Of a stretch of DNA of 64,000 bases, positions 25,401 to 37,100 are shown piece after piece. The notes below the pieces were generated by a model. It was not told the origin of the DNA, searched no databases, and saw nothing but the letters and a program-made list of their open reading frames with translations. Origin of the DNA: Saururus chinensis (lineage: Eukaryota; Streptophyta; Magnoliopsida; Piperales; Saururaceae); NCBI GenBank assembly GCA_035235625.1, contig CP141146.1:39849709-39913708 (forward strand), written 5' to 3'. Positions within the stretch are counted from its first letter, which is position 1, and the number at the start of each line of letters is the position of its first letter. Made by a program: the position numbers and the translations under genes.

Positions 25401-27159
25401 AACCACAATGGAGCATCTCCACCTTCAGGAGAAGAGCTTCCAATGGACAAAAGGTTTTATTAGTATTATTCGGATCCGGCCAACATCACCCAATGTTAGT
25501 TGCCTACGTACTCATCAGACAACATCTCCAATGTTTCCAACAAGATCGGATCCAAACGTAGTTCTGCCCAAAAAACTATACTATACTAAGAAGCATAGCA
25601 TCACCCATGCAATGCTTAAGTATTTTCAAGCAACCTACATTTTATGCAAGTCCTTTAATCGTTCCACTTGTTCTAATTAAACAAGCAATATCAATCAATG
25701 TTATTAATTATTTCTCGAACCATTGTTCGATAATTAATATTCCCGTCTAATCTCCAAAGACAGACAGACACATCAGATGTCAACCTAAGTGACAAATGAT
25801 AAGAAACACCCTGGAATCCACCAGGAAGTGCCATCTCCCAACCTAGCCCATAAGGACCTGACCGGAGTGGAAGGGCATGGCCCACAACTGCACCTGAACA
25901 GAAGTGGTCAGAGACGCCAACCAAGCAGGATGTCAGCGACCCTAATTGCGTGTACACTAAAAGATCCTCAATAGATCTACGGTGAGCCCGGCTCACAAAG
26001 AACTCCCTCCAATGGGGAGGTGTAACTTCACGGTCAAATCAGCGGCTCCTCAATAGAGCTAGAACTCAGGAAAGCATTCTGAACCCTATCTTGCTCATCT
26101 ATAAGTCAGGATTCCGTATGACTATCCCAAACCCTATTAGTCCCTTCTAGACTAAGGTTTACAACTCGAGACATGCCATCGGTTCATCAACCAAGGCAAA
26201 TCGTCAGGTCAAAGGCTTTATTCACTGTATGAACTAGTCCCAGACCCCTCTGAGGTATTTTAGTCTTTATCTTGATTAGGTGTTCTTGCCCAATCCAAAG
26301 CTATCAAACCCCAAACAATTATTCTTTCAATAATTTAAAGATTGTGATAAATTACTATCACAACATCAATATCATAAATCGAAACAAAGAACAACATAAA
26401 CCATAAGAACTGCACAGGTCTAAGCATATCATAATATCAATAATAGAATTCATTAATGATATAAGAATCATTCGAGCTCTCGTGCCCTAACCCACCTTGG
26501 GTTATCTTAATAAATCTTTATTAAATTGGTCGAAATGCACCCAAGGGCATTAGAGTAATTATCTAACATTGGATACAGTCCTCTCTGCACTCGGGTAAGT
26601 CTTTAACCTCTCAAAATGTTTCGGTATTACATTGGCCTGTTAATAACATCTATGCGAATACGGGCCAGTTTGCATAGGGGTAGTTCTGTCATTTGGTTTA
26701 AGGCCTTAATGATATCCAAATGGGTCTAAAATTCAACTCAAGGGTACTACTGGCCTTCATGGACTCTGTGTAATTTTCTTGACATGTAACGGGGTCATGA
26801 ACCCCTTGAACCGACCCAGGTTTGCTTAATGGTTTACTATAAACCCTAAGGACAAAAGGGTCAATTATCCACTCACTGGGATTTTTTCTCAATAAGTGGT
26901 TTAGACCATAATTAGTTTACATATTAAACTATCACTGAGAATTTTTCTACTTTTTAGATCAACTCATAGGCCTTTGAACCGGAGCCTCTAAAACAGGTAA
27001 GTGATTTTCACACGATAACTTAACTACCAGGGGTAAAAAGGTCATCTCACAATCTCTGGGATTTTTCCCCAAGCTGAAACTCGGTCAGAATAATCCCAAA
27101 CCTCTCCAGATACATGAATATTTTTATAGAATTTATTTGACACTTTTAGCCCCTTGAAC

Positions 27160-27740
27160 CGGACCCGGTTCATTCCCTTCTCTCTTCTTTTCTTTTTTTT
27201 TAAAAAAAACTCGACCCAGACCGGGTCGGTTTGGGTCCACGACCCGCAGCGCGGGTCGTCTTCCCCGCGTCCGGCCAGAGGCGTTTTGGCCTCTGGCGGC
27301 GCCGCCACCCCCGCGGCGGAGGTTTGGGCGGCACACAGACCCCGGATCGCCGGAGCACGGCGGAACCGACAAGATCGGTCCCGCTTCCGTTCGGTGTCCG
27401 GCCGACGGCCAAAAAGCTGGCCCCTTTTTCGTCTTTTTTTTTTTTTAAACTGGCGGCGATGCCGCCGCGGCCGGAGCCAGCGCGGCCTAGGCCGGTACGT
27501 CCGGGGCCGTCGTGGCCTGGGCCGGCACGGCTGGGACCGGTGCGGCCACGGCCGGCACGGCCTCGGCCAGTGCGGCCAGCGGCAGCGTCTCGCTGTCTGT
27601 TTTTCTTTTTTTTTTTTCTCGTGCGACGACCAAACGGCTTGAAGCGGCAGTTTCACTGCCGCCGCCAAGGCCGCCGAAGTCGGGGCTTCCGGGGGCAGGG
27701 CCACGGGCGCCACGGCGAGGGCCAGCGGCCCCCTTTCTAG
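27160..27740. other. GC-rich low-complexity island within an LTR
   Basis: A strongly GC-rich block with T-runs and recurrent GGCC/CCGGC words inside the 25038-28539 LTR. Equivalent blocks sit at about 24020-24480, 28670-29200 and 52530-52990 in related LTRs. The long open frames here on both strands (up to 237 codons) come from base composition and are not conserved between copies, so no gene is called. Confidence 0.7.
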
Positions 27741-28373
27741 GATGATTCCGGCCATTGAAAATACTGTTCACTAATCACGTGAACAGTTTTTGCATAAATT
27801 TGCAGAAATTACTATAACTTTTATTAAAATTAATTAACGACGTCTTTGTCCGTCTCAATTCGAAATCTTACCTCTAAGGTCGAGTTGTTGTCGATCCACT
27901 ACCGTCAACGCCTCGCCGGAGTTTCGCCGGAAAATTTGCTTTCCTTCACTGGCCAAAAAGCTCCCCCAATCGGGCAAAAAGACCCCTATAAAAGCCCTTA
28001 TTAATTCTATTTATAGGCATGGGATTAGGAGCCCTAATCCCAAGAGAAATTGAGTCCCAAAAACCCAATTTCGGAATGCTAAATAATCGGGCCCTCAAAA
28101 CGACTTAAACGGCCCCATTGCACGTTTAATTCGGGTAAATGGGTCCTACACGATATATTCAACTTCAGACGGTCGTTTCTCCCTCATCCGGACTCCGATT
28201 CGTGCGTTCTTGGTGGCATTTCGAAGCTCTTTCCGTCTACTTTCCAATAGAATTAGTTTCAGCCTCAAATTCTATCTAGGGATAAAGTTATTCTAATAAG
28301 AATATCAATGGGTCAAACACCATAATTTCCAAGTATTTAAATTTCGAAACCCAGGAAAATTAGGGATATTACA

Positions 28374-28390
28374 TTCTTCCCTCCTTAAAA
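28374..28390 (-). other. Polypurine tract next to the 3' LTR of the 25038-28539 element
   Basis: On the - strand this reads TTTTAAGGAGGGAAGAA and is followed at once by TGTAATATCCC. The same arrangement with near-identical sequence occurs on the + strand at 51852-51868, followed by TGTAATAATTAGG. Confidence 0.75.
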
Positions 28391-30798
28391 GAATTGCGTC
28401 CTCGCAATTTGCCATAGCCAACCCTTTCAAGCTCGGCCTCTAACTCAAAAACCGTTCTACCCTTTCAAACTACATCAACTGCAACTTATAATTTAAGTAG
28501 GACAAAAACTTAATAACCCCTAAAATTCAGGTTGTTACAGAGGTAGGATTTCAGGTTGCGATTATTATGGATTTTATTAACTAAATTGTATGAAAATTAT
28601 AGTGATTTCTGCAATTATTTATGCTAATACTGTTCACGTAATTATGTGAACAGTACTGTGATTTTTCTGGTCACCGGAATAGTGGTTGGACAGGAGCTGC
28701 ATGGCAGCCCTGGCCTTGACCGCGGTGGCCCTGGCCCTGACTACAGCAGCCCTGGCTCCGGTGGCAGATTCGCCTGTCGTTGTGCAGGCCACCGGTTGTT
28801 TAAAAAAAAAGAAGGGATTTTTCGGCTCCGGCCAACCACCGGGCGGCAGTGGAGCTTGGACCAACAGGATCGCCACCTAGCGGTGATCCGGTGAGGCTAG
28901 CCTTCGGTCCCTCCATGGCAGCCAGGGGCGGCGCCACCAGAGGCTAAGTCTCTAGCTGGCCGCATCAGTTGTTTTTTTCAGAGGCTTTGGCCGGTCGTCG
29001 GGCGGCAGTGGGGCTAGGCCGGAAAGGATCGCCGCCTGGTTGCGATTATGTCTATCCTGGCCGTCACCCCGCCATGGCGGCTCAGGAGCTGCCGCCTGGG
29101 AGTCCTCACCAGACGCGGGGAAGACGACCCGCCGTGGGTCGTATGCCCGGGTTCAGTTTGGGTGACCTGAACCATGTGGTTCCTGACCCGGGCCGGGTTG
29201 GTTTTATATAAAAAAACAATTCACATTCTCTGAACCGGGTCCGGTTCAAGGGGTTAATTTTGTCAAACAAATCCTATAAAATTAATATTGGACTTGGAGA
29301 GGTTTGGGATTATTCTGACTAAGTTTTAGCTTGGGGAAAAATTCCAAAGATTGTGAAATAACCTTTTTACCCCTGTTAGTTAATTATCACATAATATTAA
29401 CTTACCCAAGTTCGAGGCTCTGGTTCAGGGGCCTATGAGAGGATCTAAGAATTAGGAAAATTCTCAGTGAGAGTTTAATTGGTAACCTAATTATAAGCCA
29501 AACCGTTTGGTGAGGAAAAATCCTAGTGACAATGTAATTAACCATTTTGCCCCTAGGGTTAATTATAAACCGTTAATCAAAACCTGGGTCGGTTCATGGG
29601 GTTCACAACCCCATCACATGCCAGAAAAACTACACAGAGTCCATGAAGTCAAGTAGTGCCTTTGAGCCTAATTTTGGACCCATTGGATGTAATTAAGGCT
29701 TTAAACCAAATGATAAAAATACCCCTTAGAGTGGACCCGCCCACATTCGTGTGAATGAAAGCATGAGTCGGTCTGAGAGTGGAGCCTTGTGTGAGGTCAA
29801 TGACTTAAATCAATAGAGGGGCAGTAAAATAACTAGAATGACCCAAGGGAGATTATCATACCCTAGGTGGTAAAATTACCCTAATGCCCTTAGGGGTAAT
29901 ATAATCTGTTTCTGTTGAAATAGATGACCTAGTGAATTAAGAGGTAGAGTACCCTATACATGACTTCAAAAGGAAGGAGCATGACCAGTTTGTGACACGA
30001 AGACCTTGTCGGGCCAGAGTGTCATAGGAAATAAGGGGTAGAACCCTAATTCTCAGGTTTAAAGTAGTGTATTTCACATATCTGCAACCGAGTGCACCGA
30101 TTAACTAGAGTGTTTTATATGTAACTCGTGGGATGTATTAGAATTGTTTACACTCTTGGGCTTGAACTAGTTGAGCCCTAGCCCTGCAAATGAGTGCAAC
30201 GGGCCTTTATTCATTCTTTACGCACTGGTGTGAATGCATGTTATTTATGTTGATTATGTTGATGCATGCTTTTGATATTGATGTTTTAAGTTATATCAGT
30301 AACTTAAGATTAATGAAGATTAATTAAGAGACATGAGTTGTTGTTGGTTTGAGGGGAGAACACCTAATAAAGATAATGACTAAAATACCTCTTTAGGGTT
30401 GGGACTAGTTCATAGAGTGAATGGGGCCCTAACATAGATCTTACCTTGGTTTATGAACCGATGGTGGCTATGGGATGTTCTCTGAGTCATAGCTCAGTGG
30501 ATGAGCTATCTATTGGGCCGATTCATAAGGTGAAGAGGACCCAAATGGTTGAATGGATACTTGACTGGATAAAAATAATCTAGTCTAAGTTTCAGATGTT
30601 TAGGGAAGTCAATGGCCATAAGGACCTAAGGCTTCTATTGATACATTAGTAATGTCTTATAAGACATTTTCTCCTAGCGTTGGGAAGGTGAAGATTGCAA
30701 TATGCTTCTTCATCGCCACGACGGTTTGGGTATTGACCAGAGGGTCTTTACCGCAGGTCTTCCCAGGACTATTTAGTACATACAAAAAGCGGAGTTAC

Positions 30799-32197
30799 TG
30801 ATAAGTATGAAATCTATATCTATTTTATATGCCTTTTTACCTTATTTGCTAGTATAGATTAGGTTAATTTAGTGTTATTTATAGTTTATTTAGATTAAGA
30901 TAGATATTAGTATTTTAGTTTAATTATTAATAATTTTGTAGTTATTAGTAGTTTAGATATGTATTTAAATTAAGATGGAATTTTAATTATATTCTACATG
31001 TCTAAAATATGGTATTTTATATTTTGTAGGTAAAGTGCGCTTATCGAAGTACTTGGACGATGTTTGAAATGCTTGAAAATAGTCTTCACATGCTTTAAAG
31101 TGATTTGGACAACTTTTCGGAGTTATAAACAAGTTAGAAATTAATATGGACACGAAGGAAAGCTTAATGAACAGAATATGAACAGTCCGGGTGAACAGAA
31201 ACACTGTAGCCGATCGATCGGGGTCACTTACCGATCGATCGGGATAACGTGAATTCAGATGAAAATACAGTGTAGCCGATCGATCGGCATAACGTGCAGT
31301 TTCCTTGTTTGACCCAAATTCCAATCCTTTTCATATTGGACTTCTTCCTACGGAACTTATGCCTATAAAAAGACATATTTGGCTTAGAATTAAGGGATTC
31401 CAGTAGATTTGAAGAGGAGAAAAAGGAAGAAGAAGATGGAAGAGAATTCAAAGCTTTTAATGGAGATTCAAGTGCTTTCTTCTACCATGGAAGGCTAGAC
31501 TTTTCTTTTACTTAGGAGTTGATGAAGCTATAGATAAGTTTCAGTTTCTTTTCTTTTTAATTTAGATCTCAGTTGTGAATGATGACAATTGTATGATATG
31601 GATTTCCTTTTTAATGGAAGAGCTTTTAATGTTTATTCAATTCTATGTTGATTTATTGTCTTGTAGATGATAGATTGATGTGGTTTTGATATTTGCATCG
31701 ATTCTAATTTCTGTGATTTAGATGAGATGGTCATACAATAGTTTTAATGTTCAGATAATTAATGACTTGGATGAGTTATACTAAGATTAGACGGGTCATG
31801 CCTATAGCTAGTTTAGTGTAGATGATCCGTGCTATTGTCGAAGATAGTTCATGCCATGGAAGTTAATTAATGATTCTTTTTGAAGTAATTCTAGCTTGTA
31901 GCTGAGAATACTTGTTCATGTTCACACTAGATTTAGATTAAGAGTTAAGGAATTGTTATGGTTTTATAGTGGATTCAATTTCTTAAGTAATTTCCATCAA
32001 ATTAATCTCTTATTTTAAACTAGTTGATTCCTTTCTTTTGCTTAATTTAAGTTTAAGTTGTTTTTAGTTTTTAAATCAGCAAATTCCTTTTTAGATTTAG
32101 TGATAATCCATCCGTCCCTGAGGTTCGACAACCCTTAAATACTTATCCTAGTACAATTACCTTGTACACTTGCAAAGGGTTTAATTATAAACGATCA
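30799..32197 (+). mobile_element. Solo LTR of a second gypsy-like family
   Basis: A 1399-bp insertion starting TGATAAGTATG and ending AAACGATCA, flanked by GTTAC on both sides (30794-30798 and 32198-32202). The uninterrupted sequence at 62345-62375 (AGAGTTGCATGAGCATCAT) confirms the empty site. A TATA-like CCTATAAAAAGA lies near 31362 and the end carries CCCTGAGGTTCGACAACCC, reminiscent of Athila/Tat-group LTRs (inference). It has no genes. Three copies of the self-complementary CCGATCGATCGG lie at 31210, 31231 and 31276. Confidence 0.9.
31210..31287. repeat. Three CCGATCGATCGG palindromes in the solo LTR
   Basis: Exact 12-base palindromes at 31210-31221, 31231-31242 and 31276-31287. The first and third share the preceding TGTAG, and the second and third are followed by ATAACGTG within a few bases. 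They lie about 75-150 bp upstream of the likely TATA box, so they may be LTR enhancer repeats. Confidence 0.85.
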
Positions 32198-33830
32198 GTT
32201 ACATGAGCATCATGGAAGGCTTGTGTTTCTTGCCAATCTGTATTCATGAGCACAGTTGGGATCCTCTTCCCCAGATTCGTGGCAGGCTATTAAGAGCCCT
32301 GGGGATTTGGGTCAAGCTGCTGTTAAGCAGTCTACCAAGGTTGGAGTACTTTGTTTGGGGATTTCTCGAGGGGCGAGTCATCTCCGAGTTACAGATTTGA
32401 TAGTGTTAATTATCGAACAAGGGATGTGAGATAATTAATAACATTGTTTGATATTGCTTGTTAATTAAACAAGTGGAACGGTTAAAGGACTTACTAAAAT
32501 GTAGGTTGAAAATATCTAAGCATTGCATATGTGATGCTATGTTTCTTAGGATAGAATAGTTTCTAGGCAGAACTAAGTCTGGATCCGATCTTGTTGGAAA
32601 CATTGGAGATGTTGTCTAATGAGTACGTAGGCAACTAACATCGGGTGATGTTGGCTCGATCCGAAAAATATTAATAAAACTTTTTGTCCTTTGGAAGTTC
32701 TTCTCCTCTAGGCGGAGATGCTCCATTGTGGTTGTTGTTTGTTTTGCTTTGTTGCATATTCTCCAGGCGACGACAAGTGAGACCAAGGCAGGCGAGCACA
32801 AGAGATTCTGCGTTTTTGTAATTTCGGTACATTAGTGTACCTTTGGCGTGAGAGTCAACTTGTTATTTATTTTCAAACGGGTGACAGACTTGTACTTAGA
32901 TGGATGAGCTGGTCTTTATGAATTTTCAGACGTTAAATAATATCATATGATTTGATATTCGTATTTGTGAACCCTAGTTATCATGACCTGGATATTTAAT
33001 CGAAGGGTTTGTTTTGTATTTAAAAAAAAATTTCTTGCTACTTACCGTTCGTGCTATTTAAAAATACTTTTAAAAATTCGGGTTGTAACAAGGGCGACTA
33101 GAAAGAGCCCCTTTATTTCTGCTAAGTGTGTGTGTTTACTGTCTCCCATTCGGCGATCGAATGATTGGCCAGAAGGAATAGCAGACTTCTCAGTGAAATT
33201 GGGCTGCAGACATTGCAGTGGAGAGGAATCAGCCGGTGGCCGGCCGGAGGGAGTCAATTTCTGTAGATTCACTATTCCTTAAATTATAGGAATAGTGATC
33301 TTTGCAATATTCAAACTATTTACCGGAACATTGCAGAATTACAAAACACGAAACAATATAGTGCAGATCTCATGATCATACAATTTACATACTAATCAAT
33401 CAATAATCAGTCATTAATCTTAACTCGAAACTAAGACAACAAACTTACCCCAACTGCCGGTTTGCTATTGATCCACAATCGCCGGAGCTCCATCTTCAAT
33501 CATCTTCTTTTTCTTTAAATTTTTTAGGGCACAAATAGGGTTATAATTAGGGGAACATCCAAATTTATAAAGAGGGGATTAGGGCTTAGTTGGGCAATAA
33601 TTAAACCAAGTAAGATAGAGAATCCTAAGTGGTTTAGACCCTCCCAAATTAAGTGGTCCATCCACCACTTAATTTGGCCTCCAATGAACCTTGCACATCT
33701 TTATGCACAACCCCCAAAACTATTCTGTATATCCCAAATTCTGTAAATTTCTTAAAAAATCCAAAAAAGTAGGAAAATATCAGAAAAAATTATAAAAAAA
33801 TACCTAAAATTTCCTTGACATTACGCTAAG

Positions 33831-34149
33831 TGCGCCAAGGCTGCTTGCATTGCTTCGCTCAAAACCTCACCCAAAGATTATAAACTGTTTTTTATTACTC
33901 TATAAGATAATAAGAAAAAACATAATAAAACGCTGGGCAGCCTTAACTTGTAGAGCCAAACTTTTGAAAGCCCATTGGTCAAGGTCGGGCAAAATATACT
34001 GGTGGGCTGGGATGAGGGCCCAGCTCTGACCCGGCCCTGTTTCAAACCGAGACACGGACAAGTGGGCTGCCTAAAAGTGATATAAAACTCCTGCCTCTCT
34101 TCTCACTGCGGAGAAAGGGTTTCCCTCCCCCTCCGTCTATTTCTGTTTC
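33831..34149 (+). promoter_or_regulatory. URB1 promoter and 5' UTR with clustered site II motifs
   Basis: Four TGGGCC/TGGGCT-type motifs lie within about 100 bp: AGCCCA at 33969-33974, TGGGCT at 34003-34008, GGCCCA at 34017-34022 and TGGGCT at 34063-34068. Site II elements of this kind, bound by TCP factors, are typical of plant ribosomal-protein and ribosome-biogenesis genes. A TATAAAAC sequence at 34081-34088 is a plausible TATA box, placing transcription start near 34110. The upstream limit is set by the end of the LTR nest. Confidence 0.7.
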
Positions 34150-37100
34150 TTGGGACTGTTTAACTCAAGGAAGCGCAGCCAAACCACGACCCTCACTCCG
34201 TCCGTATCCAGCATGAGCGTCTCCTCCTCCTCAGAGGACCAACTCATGTCCGACTTGGACGTTCACGCAGATGATCTCCTCCCTCAAGAGGAGGAGGAGG
34301 AGGAGGAGGATGATGGGAACATGGATGACCCTCTATTAGGTTTCCTTCATATCACACTCATTTAATCTACTTGCATCTTTCTCTCTTTTAGCGAAATCGT
34401 GATCGATTTCTTTTTTGGCTCTTAATTTGCTCCAGTAGAAGAGGAGGACGAAGAAGGTGCTGAACGTGTTGTTGGAGTGAAGGCAACTTCCATGGGTTTG
34501 GCCCACTGTTCGTTCGTCTCGAAATTGTCGCAGCTTCTTCGCAATTTGTGCGCACTCGAGTTCCAACTTCACTCCGAGGCCTCCAATGAGTTCGTCCGCT
34601 TGCTCGGAGGCGACTCCGGCGGCCAGCTGCTCCACCTCTACGCCAGTTCCTCGCCCTCGTTCGCGGAGCTGATGGAGGCCTGGAGGCTGCGGCAGGGGAA
34701 GCCCGGGATGGCTCATGTTTTCTCTCTCGTCGCGGCTATTCTCGACCACCCGGATGGCAAATTCCGTGCAGACAGCGACGTGGCCAGTGTTGCCGTCTGC
34801 CGGAGGCTGGACAAGTTGGCGCGTTCTATTGTTGAGAGCAAGATGACCGACGTCTATGCGGAGCTGAATAGCAAAGACGCCAAGCGACACTGGGCCTCAT
34901 TGTCTCTGATGGCCGCGGTTGTCAGGCGCGGCGTGGGCTTAGCCGCCGAGGTTGCTAGGTCTTTTGATTTCAAGCTTCCCGGGTTCGCCAAGCTTGCAGA
35001 ATCACAGAGTAGGAAGAAGAAGGGAGAGAAGATGGGTAAGCCAAGTCGGACTAGACTGTCTTTTATCGACTTTGCCATGTCGTTTTTAGAGGTGGGCAAT
35101 CCGAGGCTACTGAGGTGGATCCTTCAGCAGAAAGATATGTACTTTGGTGTTTTTTGCGAGCTAGGGACCGATGAGGATGGAACTGTGATCCATGTCTTGT
35201 CGACCCTGCGAGATAGGGTCCTCAAAGCTGATTCTTTGGTCCCGCCTGCTCTGCAGAGTGTACTGTTCGGGAGTGTCACTCTCGAACAGTTGGGCGCCAT
35301 TTCTGCTCGTCCGGATGGAGGTCCTACGGCCGCGTTGGCACACGAGGTTCTTGTTACGGTATGTACCGATCCTTCTCACGGTTTGATGCCAGGACCGGTC
35401 ACCGAGGCAAATCCCTTGAAGGGTAATCCTAAGCGACTTGTGGAGCTCATGAAGAAGTTGAAAGCTACTGAAATTGGTTATCACAAGGACCTTCTCTTGG
35501 CCATCGTGAGCAGGAGGTCGTCTTTGTTGTCTTCGTATATGGATGAGTTCCCATACATTCTTGAGCCACGGGCCTCTCCCAGTTGGTAATCTTAAGTGAT
35601 CTTTGTATATGTCAATGCTTTGTATTTGCTGTGGTACTTTTGTTTTTTTTCCTTTTTTTGACTGTGTTTTCTTGATGAAACCACTTGTAGGTACTCTGCC
35701 ATTTCCCTTGTGTCAGACCTGATTTCATCAGCCAATTTGACTGCTGCTTTTGGTTCGGCTGTTTCTCACTTACAGCACCTCCCTTCAATAGACAGTCCAG
35801 AAGTTCAGTGCATTTTGAAATGCATCGTTCCACGGTTGTTTACCCGACTTGTGATTAACAGGGGCTTACTTCATGCAGAAGTTCCTGTGAGACACGGTTC
35901 CTTAAGGCTTCTCTTGGAAGCTCTGAAGCAACTGTCTAGATTAATTAGTTATATCGACTATGCTGTGGAGAGTATCACTTGTCAGGACCTGACATTTAGC
36001 TCTGAGGAGACCAAAGTATATGGTGTCCTTGAGATGTATGACTTCGGGAACGTTAAAAAAGATGTGAATTTGAATATATTTGGGAACATGTCTGCAACTG
36101 AACAAACCGTGCAGAAATTGGTGTCTCTCAAGGAGGATATTCAGGATGAAGTAAGAGCCCTGCTGCCTGATTCTCAGGTTTTGTTGAAGTTACTATCTAC
36201 ATTGAGTACTAGTTCCAGCAAACTGGATAGAAGAAAGCGAGGTAGAACACCAGAAGGATCATTGAATATTCCTTCTGAGAGTGGATTCAAAAGAAGGAAA
36301 TCTGATCCTACTGATGAAGGTATTGATATTCTTGTTAATAGTGTTAATGAAAATTTGGGTAGTACTAAGCCTCCTACACTCTTTTCCAAAGAGGAGGATC
36401 TTGGGACGGATATGATGAAGAATCTTTCCAGAATTTGGAGTTTGTTTGATATCTCCACATTAGGCAGTGAACTTAAGGATGCGGAAGTGTACTTCCACTC
36501 AAAGTTGCTTGATGTTCTCGCCTTTTATTTGGTAGGATGTTGCTCCATCGAGTATTGGTTTGAGTTCATGTCTTGTTGCTTGCTAATATTTTTGGTTCCC
36601 TTGTCACAATCTATAGTTGACGTCTAGTTTTAGACTGCATAAATGAGCTGTAGCTGTCATGAATTGGCTGAATTTGACCTATTGCATTCACGAATCTGAC
36701 ATTTTTGAATCTGATGGAGGTGCTAAACTTTCTGGCTGAACATGATGCAATACTGTGTCGACTGCCAGAACTGTGTATCTGATGCCAGTTTTTTAAAGAA
36801 ACCACAGATGCCAATTTCTAGATCTTGCCTAGATCATTAATATGTAAATGATTTAGATGAGCTTGGAAGTAACAGTGAATGTTTATGTATGGAAATGGCC
36901 TATTTAAAAATGTTTTGAATCCCAAACTGTTGGATCAGTTCTAACATCTCTGATTCACCTTCCTGATACATCAAGTGAATTAAACACTTCCGCTCTTTCT
37001 GCCAGCTGTAAGCTACATGCTTTTGACTCCTGTGTTTTTAGGTGCTTTTTCATTTGCCTTAATCTTTTAGCATTCTATAACTTTTGATGATTTTAAATAG

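Larger units (their letters stand above)
25038..28539 (-). mobile_element. Internally deleted long-LTR element, innermost layer
   Basis: The pentamer GAGGT flanks it (25033-25037 and 28540-28544). On the - strand the LTR runs from 28373 (TGTAATATCCC) to 25038 (...GGTCGTGACA), 3336 bp. The 166 bp beyond it (28374-28539) contain a polypurine tract abutting the LTR, and end with TGTAACAACCTGAATTTT, which resembles an LTR start. The simplest reading is an element whose 5' LTR and internal genes were deleted, leaving the first bases of the 5' LTR joined to the 3' internal edge and a complete 3' LTR. The LTR length and TGTCACGACCC/TGTAATATCCC ends suit Tekay/Del-type chromoviruses; that family name is inference. 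Confidence 0.8.
24516..33090 (+). mobile_element. Solo LTR, second layer of the nest
   Basis: The pentamer AGGGC flanks it exactly (24511-24515 and 33091-33095). It starts TATAACGTC (TG decayed to TA) and ends GGGTTGTAACA. Removing two further insertions (25038-28539 and 30799-32197, each with one target duplication) leaves about 3.66 kb. It is the same family as 25038-28539 but in the opposite orientation, so the two form long inverted repeats. Contains a GC-rich block (about 28670-29200) and the dyad TGAACCGGGTCCGGTTCA at 29231-29248. No coding capacity. Confidence 0.85.
22434..33825 (-). mobile_element. Solo LTR, outermost layer of a four-element nest
   Basis: Starts TGTCACGACC and ends GACATTACG. 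The pentamer CTAAG flanks both sides (22429-22433 and 33826-33830). The terminal CA on the sense side has mutated to CG. Removing the inner insertion (24516-33090 plus one AGGGC) leaves 2812 bp with no internal retrotransposon genes, so it is a solo LTR. Its sense strand is -: the TATAAA-like promoter and LTR start lie near 33550-33825. It belongs to the long-LTR gypsy type also seen at 24516, 25038 and 51869. Its right end stops 324 bp upstream of the URB1 start codon. Confidence 0.85.

Noticed and set aside
27042..27755. 237-codon open frame on the - strand, with long overlapping frames on the + strand
   Set aside because: It lies in a GC-rich low-complexity block of an LTR; all frames are open by composition, with Arg/Pro/Gly-rich nonsense and no conservation in the sister LTR at 28670-29200.
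34336..34890. 184-codon frame antisense to URB1 exon 2
   Set aside because: A mirror of GC-rich coding sequence; no recognisable domain, and the sense strand is a clear URB1 exon.
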